Source: JANXLS01 sp038227045 (GTDB lineage Bacteria; Planctomycetota; SZUA-567; H5-PLA8). Taken from it: a stretch of DNA of 64,000 bases. The notes beneath the pieces are model-generated. The model had not been told where the DNA came from and did no database searches. It worked only from the letters and a program-made list of their open reading frames with translations. Made by a program: the position numbers and the translations under genes. The stretch lies in the NCBI GenBank assembly GCA_038227045.1, contig JBBRQD010000004.1, positions 1 to 64,000 of the forward strand, read 5' to 3'. Of the stretch, positions 1 through 9,087 are shown piece after piece. Position 1 is the first letter of the stretch; the number at the start of each line of letters is the position of its first letter.

Positions 1-220
1 AAAATCGAACTGACCAGCAGCGAGAGGGAGACGTTGGGGCAATGGATTAAAGGGCATCGAACGGAAGTGCGTCTGGTTCAGCGCGCCGAGATTGTGTTGA
101 AAGCTGCCGAGGGGTTTTTGAACAAGGACATTTCCAGGGTAGTGGGCATTCCACAGAACAAGGTCGGCCGGTGGCGAAGACGTTTCGCGGCCCACCGTCT
201 CGAAGGCATTCGCAAGGACC
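1..220 (+). pseudogene. IS630-family transposase N-terminal remnant
   Basis: Read from base 1 in frame 1, the sequence encodes a start typical of IS630/Tc1-type transposases: an 'LTSSERETL' opening, then a two-part helix-turn-helix region (AEIVLKAAEG, then NKDISRVVGIPQNKVGRWRR) and the family-typical RFAAHRLEGIRKD. The reading then stops resembling any transposase near base 220 and runs to a stop at 339. The DDE catalytic domain is missing. The left end lies outside the window, so the true start is not visible. It abuts a second, unrelated transposase fragment, which makes this a relic and not an active element. Confidence 0.75.
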
Positions 221-221
221 G

Positions 222-584
222 GCAAAACAGATCGCCCGCATCTGTCGGGAACGGTCGATCCAAGGCGAAGTTTCGGTCGAAACAGTTTGCTTCATTACCA
301 GCCTCCCGCGCTTGCGTTCAAATGCGCCGGCGCTGTTGAAACTGGCGCGCGACCATTGGTCCATCGAGAACGGACTTCACCGCGTGCGCGATGTCAGCAT
401 GGGAGAAGACGCCTGCACGGTCACCAGCGGATCGGCACCGCAAGCGCTCGCCGGGCTGCGCAACGCACTTCTCTTACTTCTGCGACAAACTAAAATGAAA
501 AACGTTGCGCGAGCCTTGAGGCGCTTCGCCGCGCACCCCGGCAAAGCCATCGCTTTATTGGCGCGCAAAGCGATGGACTTTTGA
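222..584 (+). pseudogene. ISAs1-family transposase C-terminal remnant
   Basis: In frame 3 the sequence encodes the last ~120 residues of an ISAs1 (H-repeat type) transposase. Diagnostic pieces are the 'ITSLPR' strand, then ARDHWSIENGLHRVRDVSM with GEDA, the stretch that follows the last catalytic acid, and a C-terminal helix rich in Leu (ALAGLRNALLLLL). The N-terminal and central DDE parts are absent. Similarity starts about where the IS630 fragment stops, so the two relics are joined nearly end to end. There is no good start codon, and the product is not expected to be functional. Confidence 0.78.
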
Positions 585-686
585 AAGGCCCTGGCGAAGC
601 CGCCTCACTAACCACTAACCAACTTGCGAATCCCCGCAAAAATCTCTATAGTGCAACGCTCTTTTCCGAAACCGAGGGTTCGCTCA

Positions 687-3398
687 ATGTCCGAAGCCGC
701 CGCCACGCCGTCCGCAGTTCCATTGACGCAGGAACACCAACGCCTCAAAGAATCGCCGAACAGCGGCACCGCCTGGCGCAGATGGGGGCCGTATGTCAGT
801 GAGCGCTCGTGGGGCACCGTGCGCGAGGATTACAGCGCGAGCGGCAACGCTTGGGATTTTCTCACGCATGAGCAGTCGCGTTCGAAGGCTTATCGCTGGG
901 GCGAAGACGGCCTGGCCGGCATCTGCGACCGCTACCAGCTATTGAATTTTTCCCTTGCGCTGTGGAACGGGCGCGACCCGATCCTCAAGGAACGCGCGTT
1001 TGGCGTGACATGCTCGGAAGGCAACCATGGCGAAGACGTCAAGGAATATTACTTCTACCTCGACAGCACGCCGACGCACAGCTACATGAAGTACCTCTAT
1101 AAATATCCCCAGGCGGAATACCCCTACGGGGATCTGGTGCGCGAAAACAGGCAACGCGGCGGAAAGGGATTTGAATACGAACTGCTCGATACCGGCGTCT
1201 TTAATGAGGACCGTTATTTCGATGTGTTCGTCGAGTACGCAAAAGCCTCCGCTGAGGACATCTGCGTGCGGATCGAGATTTTCAATCGCGGACCCGAAGC
1301 GGCGCCGATTCACGTGCTTCCACATCTCTGGTTCCGGAACACGTGGGCGTGGGATGGGGACGAGCATGCCGGCAAGGAACCCGATATCCGGGTTGCACAC
1401 AGCGGGGGCGATTGCGTCAGCGTCGTGGCCGACGACACGCACGGCGACCGGCTCAAACGGCTGCCGTTCGAGTACAAGCTCGGGCCGCGCTTTTTGTACG
1501 GCGATGCCGGCGGCGAGATGCTGTTCACCGACAACGAGACGAACGGGCCGAAGACCTACGGCGCCGGGGCCGTCAGCCGCAAACCGCACACGAAGGACGC
1601 CTTTCACCGCTATGTGATCCAGGGCGAGAAGGACGCGATCAAAGCCGAAAAAATGGGCACGAAATCCGCGCTGCATTACAAATACGTCGTGCCCGCCGGA
1701 GGCTCCGTGGTTCTGCGCTTGCGCCTGACGCCGGAACATTTGGAATCGCCGCTGCAAAAAATCGACGCCATCGTCGCCAAACGCAAGGCTGAGGCCGATG
1801 AATTCTACGCGACTATTCATCCGCCCAAAGCCACTCTTGACGAGCGGCATGTCCAGCGCCAGGCGTTCGCCGGTTTGCTCTTTGGCAAACAGATTTATCT
1901 TTTCGATGTGAGCACGTGGCTGGAAGGCGACGACCCGAAACATGCGCCGCCGCAGTCGCGCAAGAGCATCCGCAACATCCATTGGCGCCATCTCAATTCG
2001 ATGCGCATTCTGTCGATGCCCGACAAATGGGAATACCCGTGGTTCGCCGCGTGGGACTTGGCGTTTCATTGCGTGACGCTGGCGATCGTCGATCCGGATT
2101 TCGCCAAAGAGCAGCTCTGGTTCATGCTCTTCGAACAATTCCAGCATCCCAACGGACAGATTCCGGCGTACGAATGGGAGTTCTCTGATTTGAATCCGCC
2201 CGTGCACGCGTGGGCGTGCTGGCGCGTCTACAACACGGAGCTCAAACGCACCGGCGTGCGCGACCGCATCTGGCTCGAGAAATGTTTCCACAAACTGCTG
2301 ATCAATTTCACCTGGTGGGTGAACAAGGTGGACAGCTCCGGCAACAATGTGTTCGAAGGCGGATTCCTGGGACTGGACAATATCACAGTGCTCGACCGCA
2401 GCGAGAAATTGCCGGACGGCGTGGTGCTGGAGCAGTCCGATGCGACCGGCTGGATGGGCATGTTCTGCCTCAATTTGATGCGCATCGCGCTGGAGCTGGC
2501 CTACGACAACAAGGCTTATGAGAGCCTCGCGTCGAAGTTTTTTCAGCACTATATTTACGTCGGCGCGGCGATGAAACGCATGGGCGGGCGGACGTATTCG
2601 CTGTGGGACGAGAAAGACGGATTTTTCTACGACACGCTGCGCTACCCCGACGGCAGCTTCCACAAATTCCGCGTCCGTTCGCTGGTCGGGCTGATTCCTC
2701 TTTACGCCATCCAGCGCCTGGAATTCGGATGGTCGAGCCAGTACGCGGAATTTACGCAGAACGTTCATTGGTTCATCGAAAACCGCCAGGATCTCGTGCA
2801 GAGCTGCTGCTACATCGTGGAACAGGGCGGCAAAAAAGTCGTCGTGCTCGCCATCGTCGATGAAAATCAGATGAAGGGCATCCTGTCCCGCGTGCTCGAT
2901 CCGAAAGAGTTTCTCTCGGACTTCGGCATCCGCAGCCTCTCGAAATTCCATGAAAAGAATCCGTTCACATTCGGCCACAGCACCGTGTTGTACGAGCCGG
3001 CCGAAGCGGAATGCAAGATCAAGGGCGGCAACTCGAATTGGCGCGGACCGATCTGGTTCCCGACATCGTTCTTGATGATCGAAAGCCTGCGCAATCTTGG
3101 CAAGGCCTATGGCGAGACGCTGAAAGTCAAAGCGCCCGGCGACGAGAGCCGCGAGATCACGCTGATTGAAATGGCCCAGGAAGTCGCCGACCGGCTGATC
3201 AAGATATTCGTCAAGGGTCCGGACGGCAAGCGGCCGTGTTACGGAGGCACGGAGAAATTCCAGACCGATCCGCACTGGAAAGATCACGTTCAATTCTTCG
3301 AATATTTCCACGGCGACAATGGCGCGGGACTGGGCGCGTCGCACCAGACGGGCTGGACGGCGCTGGTGGCGTCGTTGATTGACGAGTGGCGGCGTTAA
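687..3398 (+). CDS. GH63-like glycoside hydrolase (MGH1-type glucosidase)
   Basis: A 903-residue protein resembling the bacterial 'glucosidase' group related to glycoside hydrolase family 63, with an (alpha/alpha)6-barrel catalytic domain. Around residues 430-460 it carries NSMRILSMPDKWEYPWFAAW followed by DLAFH, and near 781-796 GGNSNWRGPIWFPTSF; both are typical of the barrel in this family. DNGAGLGASHQTGWTALVA lies at the C-terminus. No signal peptide is visible, so it is probably cytosolic and acts on an internal alpha-glucoside. An in-frame ATG exists at 624, but the ATG at 687 (MSEAAATPS) gives a more natural N-terminus. A glucokinase-like gene follows in the same direction, which suggests release and then phosphorylation of glucose. 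The exact substrate cannot be read from sequence. Confidence 0.82.
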   Translation: MSEAAATPSAVPLTQEHQRLKESPNSGTAWRRWGPYVSERSWGTVREDYSASGNAWDFLTHEQSRSKAYRWGEDGLAGICDRYQLLNFSLALWNGRDPILKERAFGVTCSEGNHGEDVKEYYFYLDSTPTHSYMKYLYKYPQAEYPYGDLVRENRQRGGKGFEYELLDTGVFNEDRYFDVFVEYAKASAEDICVRIEIFNRGPEAAPIHVLPHLWFRNTWAWDGDEHAGKEPDIRVAHSGGDCVSVVADDTHGDRLKRLPFEYKLGPRFLYGDAGGEMLFTDNETNGPKTYGAGAVSRKPHTKDAFHRYVIQGEKDAIKAEKMGTKSALHYKYVVPAGGSVVLRLRLTPEHLESPLQKIDAIVAKRKAEADEFYATIHPPKATLDERHVQRQAFAGLLFGKQIYLFDVSTWLEGDDPKHAPPQSRKSIRNIHWRHLNSMRILSMPDKWEYPWFAAWDLAFHCVTLAIVDPDFAKEQLWFMLFEQFQHPNGQIPAYEWEFSDLNPPVHAWACWRVYNTELKRTGVRDRIWLEKCFHKLLINFTWWVNKVDSSGNNVFEGGFLGLDNITVLDRSEKLPDGVVLEQSDATGWMGMFCLNLMRIALELAYDNKAYESLASKFFQHYIYVGAAMKRMGGRTYSLWDEKDGFFYDTLRYPDGSFHKFRVRSLVGLIPLYAIQRLEFGWSSQYAEFTQNVHWFIENRQDLVQSCCYIVEQGGKKVVVLAIVDENQMKGILSRVLDPKEFLSDFGIRSLSKFHEKNPFTFGHSTVLYEPAEAECKIKGGNSNWRGPIWFPTSFLMIESLRNLGKAYGETLKVKAPGDESREITLIEMAQEVADRLIKIFVKGPDGKRPCYGGTEKFQTDPHWKDHVQFFEYFHGDNGAGLGASHQTGWTALVASLIDEWRR

Positions 3399-3614
3399 GG
3401 GGTGCATCGCACCGGCATTTTGCGCTTGTTTTATCGCCGCAGCCGATGAAACTGCACCCTGAATTTTCATCGTCAATGACCACAATTTCGCTGGGGTACG
3501 AACGCGGCGCTGGTGCTTCGTATAGCTTGCCTGAAATTTGAATCGTTCGCCGAGCGACCGCGATTTATTCGAGATTGGATTTTAAAATACCCTACCTTTT
3601 TCTGGAGACTCGTC

Positions 3615-4271
3615 ATGAAAATACTGGTGATCGATATTGGCGGCACGAATGTCAAAATTCTGGCGTCCGGTCAACAAGAAGTGCGCAAGCTGCCGTCGGG
3701 GCCGGAACTGACGCCGCAGATGATGGTGGACGGAGTCAAGGAACTGTCGAAGGATTGGAAATTCGGCGAGATTTCAATTGGCTATCCCGGGCCGGTGGTC
3801 AACAGCCAACTGATGCTCGAACCCAAGAACCTCAAGCGCGGCTGGGTGGGTTTTGATTTCCAGTCGGCGTTTGGCAAGCCGGTCAAGATCATCAACGACG
3901 CGGCGCTGCAGGCGCTCGGTAGCTACGAAGGTGGCCGCATGTTGTTTCTCGGCCTCGGAACCGGCCTCGGTTCGGCGCTTATTGTCGACAAGACCATCAT
4001 TCCTCTTGAATTGGCGCATTTGCCTTATAAGAAAAAACGGACCTTCGAAGACTATGTCGGGCTGCGCGGCTACGAACTTCTCGGCAAGAGCAAATGGATC
4101 GACGCAGTGGAAGACGTCTGCGCCCGGCTCAAGGCCGCGCTGGTTGCCGACTACATCGTGCTGGGCGGCGGAAACGCAAAGAAACTGAAAAAGCTTCCTC
4201 CGGGTTGCCGCATGGGCGACAACAAGAACGCGTTCACCGGCGGCTATCGCTTGTGGGAAGATTACGCTTAA
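3615..4271 (+). CDS. ROK-family / polyphosphate-glucokinase-like sugar kinase
   Basis: A 218-residue kinase of the ASKHA fold. The phosphate-1 motif DIGGTN is at residues 7-12, the catalytic-loop NDAALQ near 94-99 (Asp as general base) and the phosphate-2 motif LGTGLGSAL near 114-122. VLGGGNAKK near the end fits the adenosine region. Its short length and LGTGLGSAL/PLELAHL layout resemble strictly polyphosphate-dependent or PPGK-type glucokinases more than long ROK repressors; there is no DNA-binding domain. The ATG at 3615 is preceded by TGGAGA at 3602-3607. It probably phosphorylates glucose released by the upstream GH63-like enzyme. Phosphoryl donor (ATP or polyphosphate) is not decidable here. 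Confidence 0.8.
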   Translation: MKILVIDIGGTNVKILASGQQEVRKLPSGPELTPQMMVDGVKELSKDWKFGEISIGYPGPVVNSQLMLEPKNLKRGWVGFDFQSAFGKPVKIINDAALQALGSYEGGRMLFLGLGTGLGSALIVDKTIIPLELAHLPYKKKRTFEDYVGLRGYELLGKSKWIDAVEDVCARLKAALVADYIVLGGGNAKKLKKLPPGCRMGDNKNAFTGGYRLWEDYA

Positions 4272-4299
4272 ACTCGAAAATTCGACCGCGAGTCGGGGA

Positions 4300-4400
4300 C
4301 GAGAAGATGAGGGGTGACAAGGTGAATAGTAGAAGATCGTTCGATTTCAGTAGCCGTTTCACCCCCTCACCTTGTCACCTTGTCATATCGTCATATCGTC
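4300..4400. repeat. TGACAAGG-type palindromic repeat, copy A
   Basis: The left arm (about 4304-4326) reads GATGAGGGGTGACAAGGTGA and the right arm (about 4357-4387) is its approximate reverse complement, with CACCTTGTCA repeated twice. The loop contains AGATCGTTCGATTTCAGTAG, which recurs in similar form in copy C near 17.3 kb, so this is a dispersed family and not a chance hairpin. It fills the gap between the kinase and the SDR gene. Confidence 0.75.
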
Positions 4401-4449
4401 CGCGCGCCTCTACGACTCCTCACGTTCAAAATCTCAGGAATTTGAAATA

Positions 4450-5214
4450 ATGAATCTCTTCGATCTAACGGGCAAAGTGGCGGTCGTGACCGGCGGCAGC
4501 AGTGGCATTGGTTTCGGCATGGCGAAAGGAATGGGTCAGGCCGGTGCGACCATTGCCATCGCGTCGCGCGATCAGGTCAAAGCCGCGGACGCGGTTGTCC
4601 GGCTTAAGGAACTGGGCGTGGAGTCGTTTGCGGTCGCGTGCGACGTAACTCGCGAGGACGACGTGCGGACGATGCTCAAGACCGTCTTCGACAGGCACGG
4701 AAAAATCAACATTCTCGTGAACAACGCGGGCATGAACATTCGCCGCCGGCCGGAAGTCATGAAGTTCTCCGAATGGCGGCAGGTTCTGGATGCCAACCTG
4801 GACAGCGCGTTTCACTGCAGTTCGATGTGCCACCAATACCTGAAAAAGAGCGGCGGCGGCAAAGTCATCAGCACCGGCTCGATGCTCTCGATCTTCGGTT
4901 CGCCGTGGGGCTGCGCGTACGCGGCGTCGAAGGGCGCGATCGTGCAGTTCACCAAAGCACTCGCGACGGCGTGGGCTGAGGACAACATTCAGGTCAACTG
5001 CATCCTCCCCGGCTGGATTGACACGCCGCTGACGAAGACCGCGAAGGAGCAGATTCCGGGGCTGCACGAAAAAGCGCTGGCGCGCACGCCGGCGGGGCGC
5101 TGGGGCCGCACCGACGATTTCTGCGGCATCGCGGTATTCCTGGCCTCGGCCGCGTCGGACTTCGTGACCGGGGCGTCCATTACTGTGGACGGCGGGTATT
5201 CGATTACGGTTTGA
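4450..5214 (+). CDS. Short-chain dehydrogenase/reductase (SDR)
   Basis: A 254-residue classical SDR oxidoreductase. It has the NAD(P)-binding TGGSSGIG at residues 14-21, NNAG near 91-94, the catalytic Ser in STGSMLS near 141-146, and the catalytic YAASK (Tyr157, Lys161). The C-terminus carries the common GASITVDGGYSI ending. The overall pattern resembles gluconate 5-dehydrogenase / 2-deoxy-gluconate dehydrogenase (KduD-like) members, but SDR substrate calls from sequence are weak. The ATG at 4450 matches the family N-terminus (LFDLTGKVAVVTG); a longer reading from 4372 would run into the upstream repeat. It is followed 43 bases later by a VOC gene and may be co-transcribed with it. Confidence 0.88.
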   Translation: MNLFDLTGKVAVVTGGSSGIGFGMAKGMGQAGATIAIASRDQVKAADAVVRLKELGVESFAVACDVTREDDVRTMLKTVFDRHGKINILVNNAGMNIRRRPEVMKFSEWRQVLDANLDSAFHCSSMCHQYLKKSGGGKVISTGSMLSIFGSPWGCAYAASKGAIVQFTKALATAWAEDNIQVNCILPGWIDTPLTKTAKEQIPGLHEKALARTPAGRWGRTDDFCGIAVFLASAASDFVTGASITVDGGYSITV

Positions 5215-5257
5215 CCAAGGCAGTGCGACGCCATAGCGCATGTTCAGGTAACCGCCA

Positions 5258-5635
5258 ATGCCCCTTCCCTCCCCCATTACCGGTATCGATCACGTCGCCA
5301 TCAGCGTCACCGATGCAGCGCGCGCGATGAATTTTTATAGCGGATTTCTGGGGCTTGAAGAAGTGCGGCGTCCGGCGAGTTTCGATTTTCCGGGCGCTTG
5401 GTATCGCGCGGGCGAGTTGCTGATTCATCTCGTCGGACGGCCCGAAGCGGACGCCATTTCGGGGCGGCATTTTTGTTTTCGAGTGGCGGATGTGCGCGCA
5501 GTTGAGGCGCATTGCAAGGCCGCCGGATTGGAAACCAAGCCGGCAGGGCACAAGATTCCCGGCACGGAGCGCTTCTTTATTCGCGACCCCGACGGGAATC
5601 GCATCGAGTTTCAAGGACCGGAAACGACTGAATAA
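5258..5635 (+). CDS. VOC-family (glyoxalase/bleomycin-resistance fold) protein
   Basis: A 125-residue single-module vicinal oxygen chelate protein. Likely metal ligands are His12 (GIDHVAISV), His71 (GRHFCFRV) and Glu117 (NRIEFQG), and the DPDGNRIEF ending is typical of the family. Members include glyoxalases, epimerases, dioxygenases and resistance proteins, so the reaction is not assigned. It lies just downstream of the SDR gene in the same direction. Confidence 0.85.
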   Translation: MPLPSPITGIDHVAISVTDAARAMNFYSGFLGLEEVRRPASFDFPGAWYRAGELLIHLVGRPEADAISGRHFCFRVADVRAVEAHCKAAGLETKPAGHKIPGTERFFIRDPDGNRIEFQGPETTE

Positions 5636-5759
5636 GCGCGTTTTTTTCGTTTTCGGTGTATTGAAAATCTAAGTTTTTTTGGATTGATTTCGAACAATTT
5701 GATTTAAAATGCGACAGTTTTGACATTAACTGAACTTCACATTTAAGAAGGATTTCTCA

Positions 5760-6485
5760 ATGACGAGCAAAATCATTCTTCTCTCGGCGTTGTTCGCCTT
5801 GACATTGTCGTCCGCGCGCGCCACCGAAACGATGGACAAAAAGTTCATGGCGGGCAGCGGTGAAGTCAAATCGTGGCTGAAGCACGACTATGAGTTGATC
5901 AAGGGCGGATTTTCGCCGCTGGTTATTTATATCTACGACCATGCGGCAAAAAAGAACGCCTTGGCCTTTCATTTCGAAGGTGCTACCGAAGGAGTGGCCA
6001 ACGCCACGCTCAAAGAGAAGCTGGCGAAATTTACGAAGGTCAAAATCAAATCCGACGGATCAGACTCAAAAGGCTGGCCTGACGCGTTGCTTAAGGGGGC
6101 TGACAAAGGCGCGTCGCTGATCCTGATGAGTTCGGACCTTACGATCCAGATCGTTTTTGACAAGAGTAAGGAAAAGGCGGATATCAATCTGCAGTCGATC
6201 ATGACCGCCGTGGCAGGCATTCAGGCGCACGAGGACAAACTGAAGAAACTGGCGGAATTGGAAGACCGGAAAGCGCATCCCGTCGTCGTGGAAAAAGAGA
6301 AAGAAAAAGAACCCGAAATGTTTGTCATCGGACTCGATAAGGACAAGAAAAAGCCCGGCGATCCCAAGAAACCCGGCGACAAAGCCGCCGATGCAAAAGC
6401 CCCGGGCGCAGCCGACGCGAAAGGAACGGGCGACAAAACCGCCGACGCGAAAAAAGACGGCAAAAAGATGGCGCTGGACGAATAA
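5760..6485 (+). CDS. Secreted protein of unknown function with Lys/Asp/Pro-rich tail
   Basis: A 241-residue protein. Residues 1-21 form a signal peptide (MTSKIILLSALFALTLSSAR, cleavage after an Ala-rich site). The central 25-165 region is soluble and mixed alpha/beta with no recognised motif. From about 190 the tail is a low-complexity series of KPGD, KAADAK and similar units, probably a disordered spacer. An AAGAAGGA ribosome-binding site precedes the ATG. It is convergent with the TonB receptor gene; a palindromic repeat separates them. Function unknown. Confidence 0.7.
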   Translation: MTSKIILLSALFALTLSSARATETMDKKFMAGSGEVKSWLKHDYELIKGGFSPLVIYIYDHAAKKNALAFHFEGATEGVANATLKEKLAKFTKVKIKSDGSDSKGWPDALLKGADKGASLILMSSDLTIQIVFDKSKEKADINLQSIMTAVAGIQAHEDKLKKLAELEDRKAHPVVVEKEKEKEPEMFVIGLDKDKKKPGDPKKPGDKAADAKAPGAADAKGTGDKTADAKKDGKKMALDE

Positions 6486-6571
6486 GATGACAAGGTGAGG
6501 GGGTGAAACAGCAACATCCCCGAGTTTTTATTACCAATTCACCTTGTCACCCCCCCTCACCTTGTCATCTC
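6484..6571. repeat. TGACAAGG-type palindromic repeat, copy B
   Basis: The left arm (6486-6508) is GATGACAAGGTGAGGGGGTG and the right arm (6538-6570) reads TTCACCTTGTCACC, then CCCCTCACCTTGTCATC, its reverse complement with one extra repeat unit. It occupies nearly the whole gap between two convergent genes, so it may also act as a transcription terminator or an mRNA 3'-end stabiliser. Confidence 0.75.
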
Positions 6572-6573
6572 TA

Positions 6574-8580
6574 TTAAAACCGCCAGTTGAACTCAACCCC
6601 ACCCAGGAAATTCGCGCCCGCCGAGGGGAATGTTTTGACTTCCTCGTAGCGCACGTTGGTCACATTTCCGATTCGCCCGAAGACGCGCCAGTGGCACAGG
6701 AACCGGTAACTCGCCGCCGCGTCCAGACGCGTGAATGCTTTGTTGTGAACGTGCGCGAAAGCGTTGGCCGGTAGCGGTCCCAAATCGAGCCGCGAACTTT
6801 CGTGAATCAAATCGAGCGACAGATCCAGACCGCAGATCGGATGTGCGATCGCTTGCGCCGTGTGAACCGCGCCCGGGCGGCGGAGCAACGCCTGGCCCTT
6901 GTCGTCCTCGGTGTGCATCAGCGTGCTCGTGGCGCGCAGCGTGAACTGTTCGATTGGTTTGATTTCGGCATTGAATTCAAGGCCGCGCGTCTTCGCTTCA
7001 CGCAGATTCTGGAATTTAAAACTCGAATCGAAGTCGATCAAATTCGAAAAGTGATTGTGGAACCACGTGCCACCGAGCGTGATGCGCTTGTCCCAGAAAT
7101 GCTGCTCGACGCCCACATCATACGCCACATTTTTCTCGGGCGTCAGATTGGGATTGCCGAACGCTGAGTAAAATTCGAAAAAGCTCGGGGTGCGAAAGGC
7201 GCTGCCGACCGATCCGTGCAGGCGCGAATCGGTTTCGGGAAAGAGGAACGAGGCGTCGCCGCGCGCGGTCGTGAATTCGCCGAATTGCTCGTCCTGTTCG
7301 CGCCGGATGCCGCCGGTGATATAGGCGCGCTGGAACAATTCGAGGTGATTCTGCGCGTAAATCGACCAGGTGTTGCGCATCTTTTTTACATTGGTGAAGA
7401 ACTGCGAATCTTCCTGGTCGAAGTGGTCCGATTCGAAATCAGTGCCCACGGTGACGATGTCCTTGACGTCGCCGCATTCGTCGGAAAACGCGGTGATGTC
7501 GTTCTGCCATCCGGCCTGCGGCGTGCGCTCTTTTGTGTACGTCCTGCCGGTGCTCTGCGGAAAGCCGCCGAACTTCGACGGCGGATTCGGCGCGGTGGAT
7601 TCGATATGGTTGTCGATCGAGTAATTTCCGAAGCGCAGCGTCATGTCCCAAATCGGCAGCACACGGCTTTTGTATTCGATTCCGAGAAGCAAATCGTGTT
7701 CGAGCGCTTTGTCGTTGGGATCGACGACGTCCGCGCCGGGGCCGTAGCCGCTGCCGGAATCTTCGAAGAAGCCTTTGCGCTCATCGAGGCCGCGGATCAC
7801 CAGTTTCAGCGAATTGCAATCGTTGATCTGATAATCGAAACGGCCCGAGAAATTATACAAATCCAGCGCGGAGTTGTCGAAGGTCGCCCGATCACGGTGC
7901 ACGCGCGATGCGCCGATATCATAGGAGAATTTCCCTTCGCTGCCTTGGAGTTGAGTCGTTTCGCGATCGACGCCATACGTGCCGGCGGCGGCGGATGTCG
8001 TCAGCTCCGGCGGGCCTTCGCCTTTCGCGGAGATGATGTTGATTGCGCCAGTGACCGCGTCGGTTCCATACAAACTCGACGACGGCCCGCGCACGATCTC
8101 GATGCGGTCGAACCCAATCGCATCGACGGGGCCGAGATTGAAATTGCCGCCCTGCCGGTTGACTTTGAATCCGTCGTAGAGAAACAGCGTCTGGTTCGAA
8201 TTTCCACCGCGCGTGAACATCGAAGTGAAGTCGCCCTGATGCCCGCTCTGGTTGACGATAATGCCCGGCGAATTGCGGATGGAATCGGCGAGCTGAATGT
8301 GCTGCTCGACGACGCGATCCTCCTTGCCGTCGATGATCGTGACGCTGACGCCGGTGCTCGACACCGGTTCGGGCAAGCGGGCCGGCGTGGTGACAATCGG
8401 TTCGGTGACAGTGACGGGCGCGAGCGGCGCCGGCGTGTCTTTCGAGCCTTCGGCGGGCTGAACCGGTTTGTCGGGCGCGGGTTTTTCGGGAACGGCGGGA
8501 ACTGCGGGCTTGGGTTCTTCTGAAAACGCGAGGAATGAACTGGAGATCAGAAGTGAAACGAGAACGAGACGGCGCAACAT
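6574..8580 (-). CDS. btuB: TonB-dependent outer-membrane receptor, BtuB-like
   Basis: A 668-residue TonB-dependent receptor. A signal peptide (residues 1-20) is followed by a Pro/Lys-rich linker and a plug domain at roughly 75-190, with FTRGGNSNQTLFLYDGFKVN near 121-140 and IEIVRGPSSSLYGTDAVTGA. The rest is a 22-strand-type barrel ending in the aromatic FNWRF expected for outer-membrane insertion. Plug features (LADSIRNSPGI, TDAVTGAINI) resemble BtuB, the cobalamin receptor. The strongest support is a cobalamin riboswitch in its leader on the same strand, so expression should fall when B12 is plentiful. The ATG at 8580 has GAAGGGG upstream. Cognate TonB and ABC genes are not in the window. 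Confidence 0.88.
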   Translation of the reverse strand: MLRRLVLVSLLISSSFLAFSEEPKPAVPAVPEKPAPDKPVQPAEGSKDTPAPLAPVTVTEPIVTTPARLPEPVSSTGVSVTIIDGKEDRVVEQHIQLADSIRNSPGIIVNQSGHQGDFTSMFTRGGNSNQTLFLYDGFKVNRQGGNFNLGPVDAIGFDRIEIVRGPSSSLYGTDAVTGAINIISAKGEGPPELTTSAAAGTYGVDRETTQLQGSEGKFSYDIGASRVHRDRATFDNSALDLYNFSGRFDYQINDCNSLKLVIRGLDERKGFFEDSGSGYGPGADVVDPNDKALEHDLLLGIEYKSRVLPIWDMTLRFGNYSIDNHIESTAPNPPSKFGGFPQSTGRTYTKERTPQAGWQNDITAFSDECGDVKDIVTVGTDFESDHFDQEDSQFFTNVKKMRNTWSIYAQNHLELFQRAYITGGIRREQDEQFGEFTTARGDASFLFPETDSRLHGSVGSAFRTPSFFEFYSAFGNPNLTPEKNVAYDVGVEQHFWDKRITLGGTWFHNHFSNLIDFDSSFKFQNLREAKTRGLEFNAEIKPIEQFTLRATSTLMHTEDDKGQALLRRPGAVHTAQAIAHPICGLDLSLDLIHESSRLDLGPLPANAFAHVHNKAFTRLDAAASYRFLCHWRVFGRIGNVTNVRYEEVKTFPSAGANFLGGVEFNWRF

Positions 8581-8805
8581 GGGCGGCCCCTTCTTCCGCT
8601 GGATCGGCGGAGAAATTGGGTGCGCGCGTTTCCTGTCGTGGAGGGCGATACAACGGTTTCAGGTTCCGGGTTTCAAGTCTCAGGTTTTCAGATGACTGAA
8701 AACCCGCTCGAAACAAGAACGAAAAAACCGTTCATTCACGAACTCATTCCACACGAGTGGGAAGAGCCGCTCCACGCTTTCCTTGGTTCGAGGAAACGCG
8801 TGAAG

Positions 8806-8992
8806 GCCCAATTCGGCAGGTTTCCTGGCTTCCGGATCGTCCTCCCCGCCACCCTTCCTGAAAGCGAAACGAGCGTGATGCGCGCGTATCGTTCTCAGTG
8901 GATTTGTGGCGGTTTGTCCCCGGTTACAGTGGCGACCACCGCGGCGGATTTGCACCGCCTTCCCTTTTCATGCGCACGTTCCCCCCGGAACT
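8806..8992 (-). promoter_or_regulatory. Cobalamin riboswitch
   Basis: On the minus strand the leader of the TonB receptor contains the B12 box AAGCCAGGAAACCTGCC (8815-8831) and, 5' of it, GGTGCAAATCCGCCGCGGTG followed by GTCGCCACTGTAACCGGGG, the conserved AdoCbl-binding core. The GGGAAGGCGGTGCAAATCC portion forms the expected stem with the downstream segment. Order and spacing match the cobalamin riboswitch class. The ~230 bases between the B12 box and the ATG hold the expression platform, including an AT-tract and short direct repeats (TTCAGGTT-like). Confidence 0.93.
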
Positions 8993-9087
8993 GAGCACAC
9001 CGAACGGGACCTTCTGATTTGTTTGATCGGAAGTCCTTATAATCGCGGATTGCAAAAAGGCAAATGGAAATAGAAACGGTTTCCGAC

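Noticed and set aside
939..3485. Very long minus-strand open frame opposite the GH63 gene
   Set aside because: It is a mirror of the plus-strand coding frame in GC-rich DNA; the product has no recognisable motifs while the plus-strand protein has clear family signatures.
4300..6571. CRISPR array suggested by repeated CACCTTGTCA units
   Set aside because: Units are tandem or inverted without regular unique spacers, and no cas genes are present.
7216..8523. 435-codon plus-strand frame opposite the TonB receptor
   Set aside because: Same reason: it shadows the receptor codons and shows no domain pattern.
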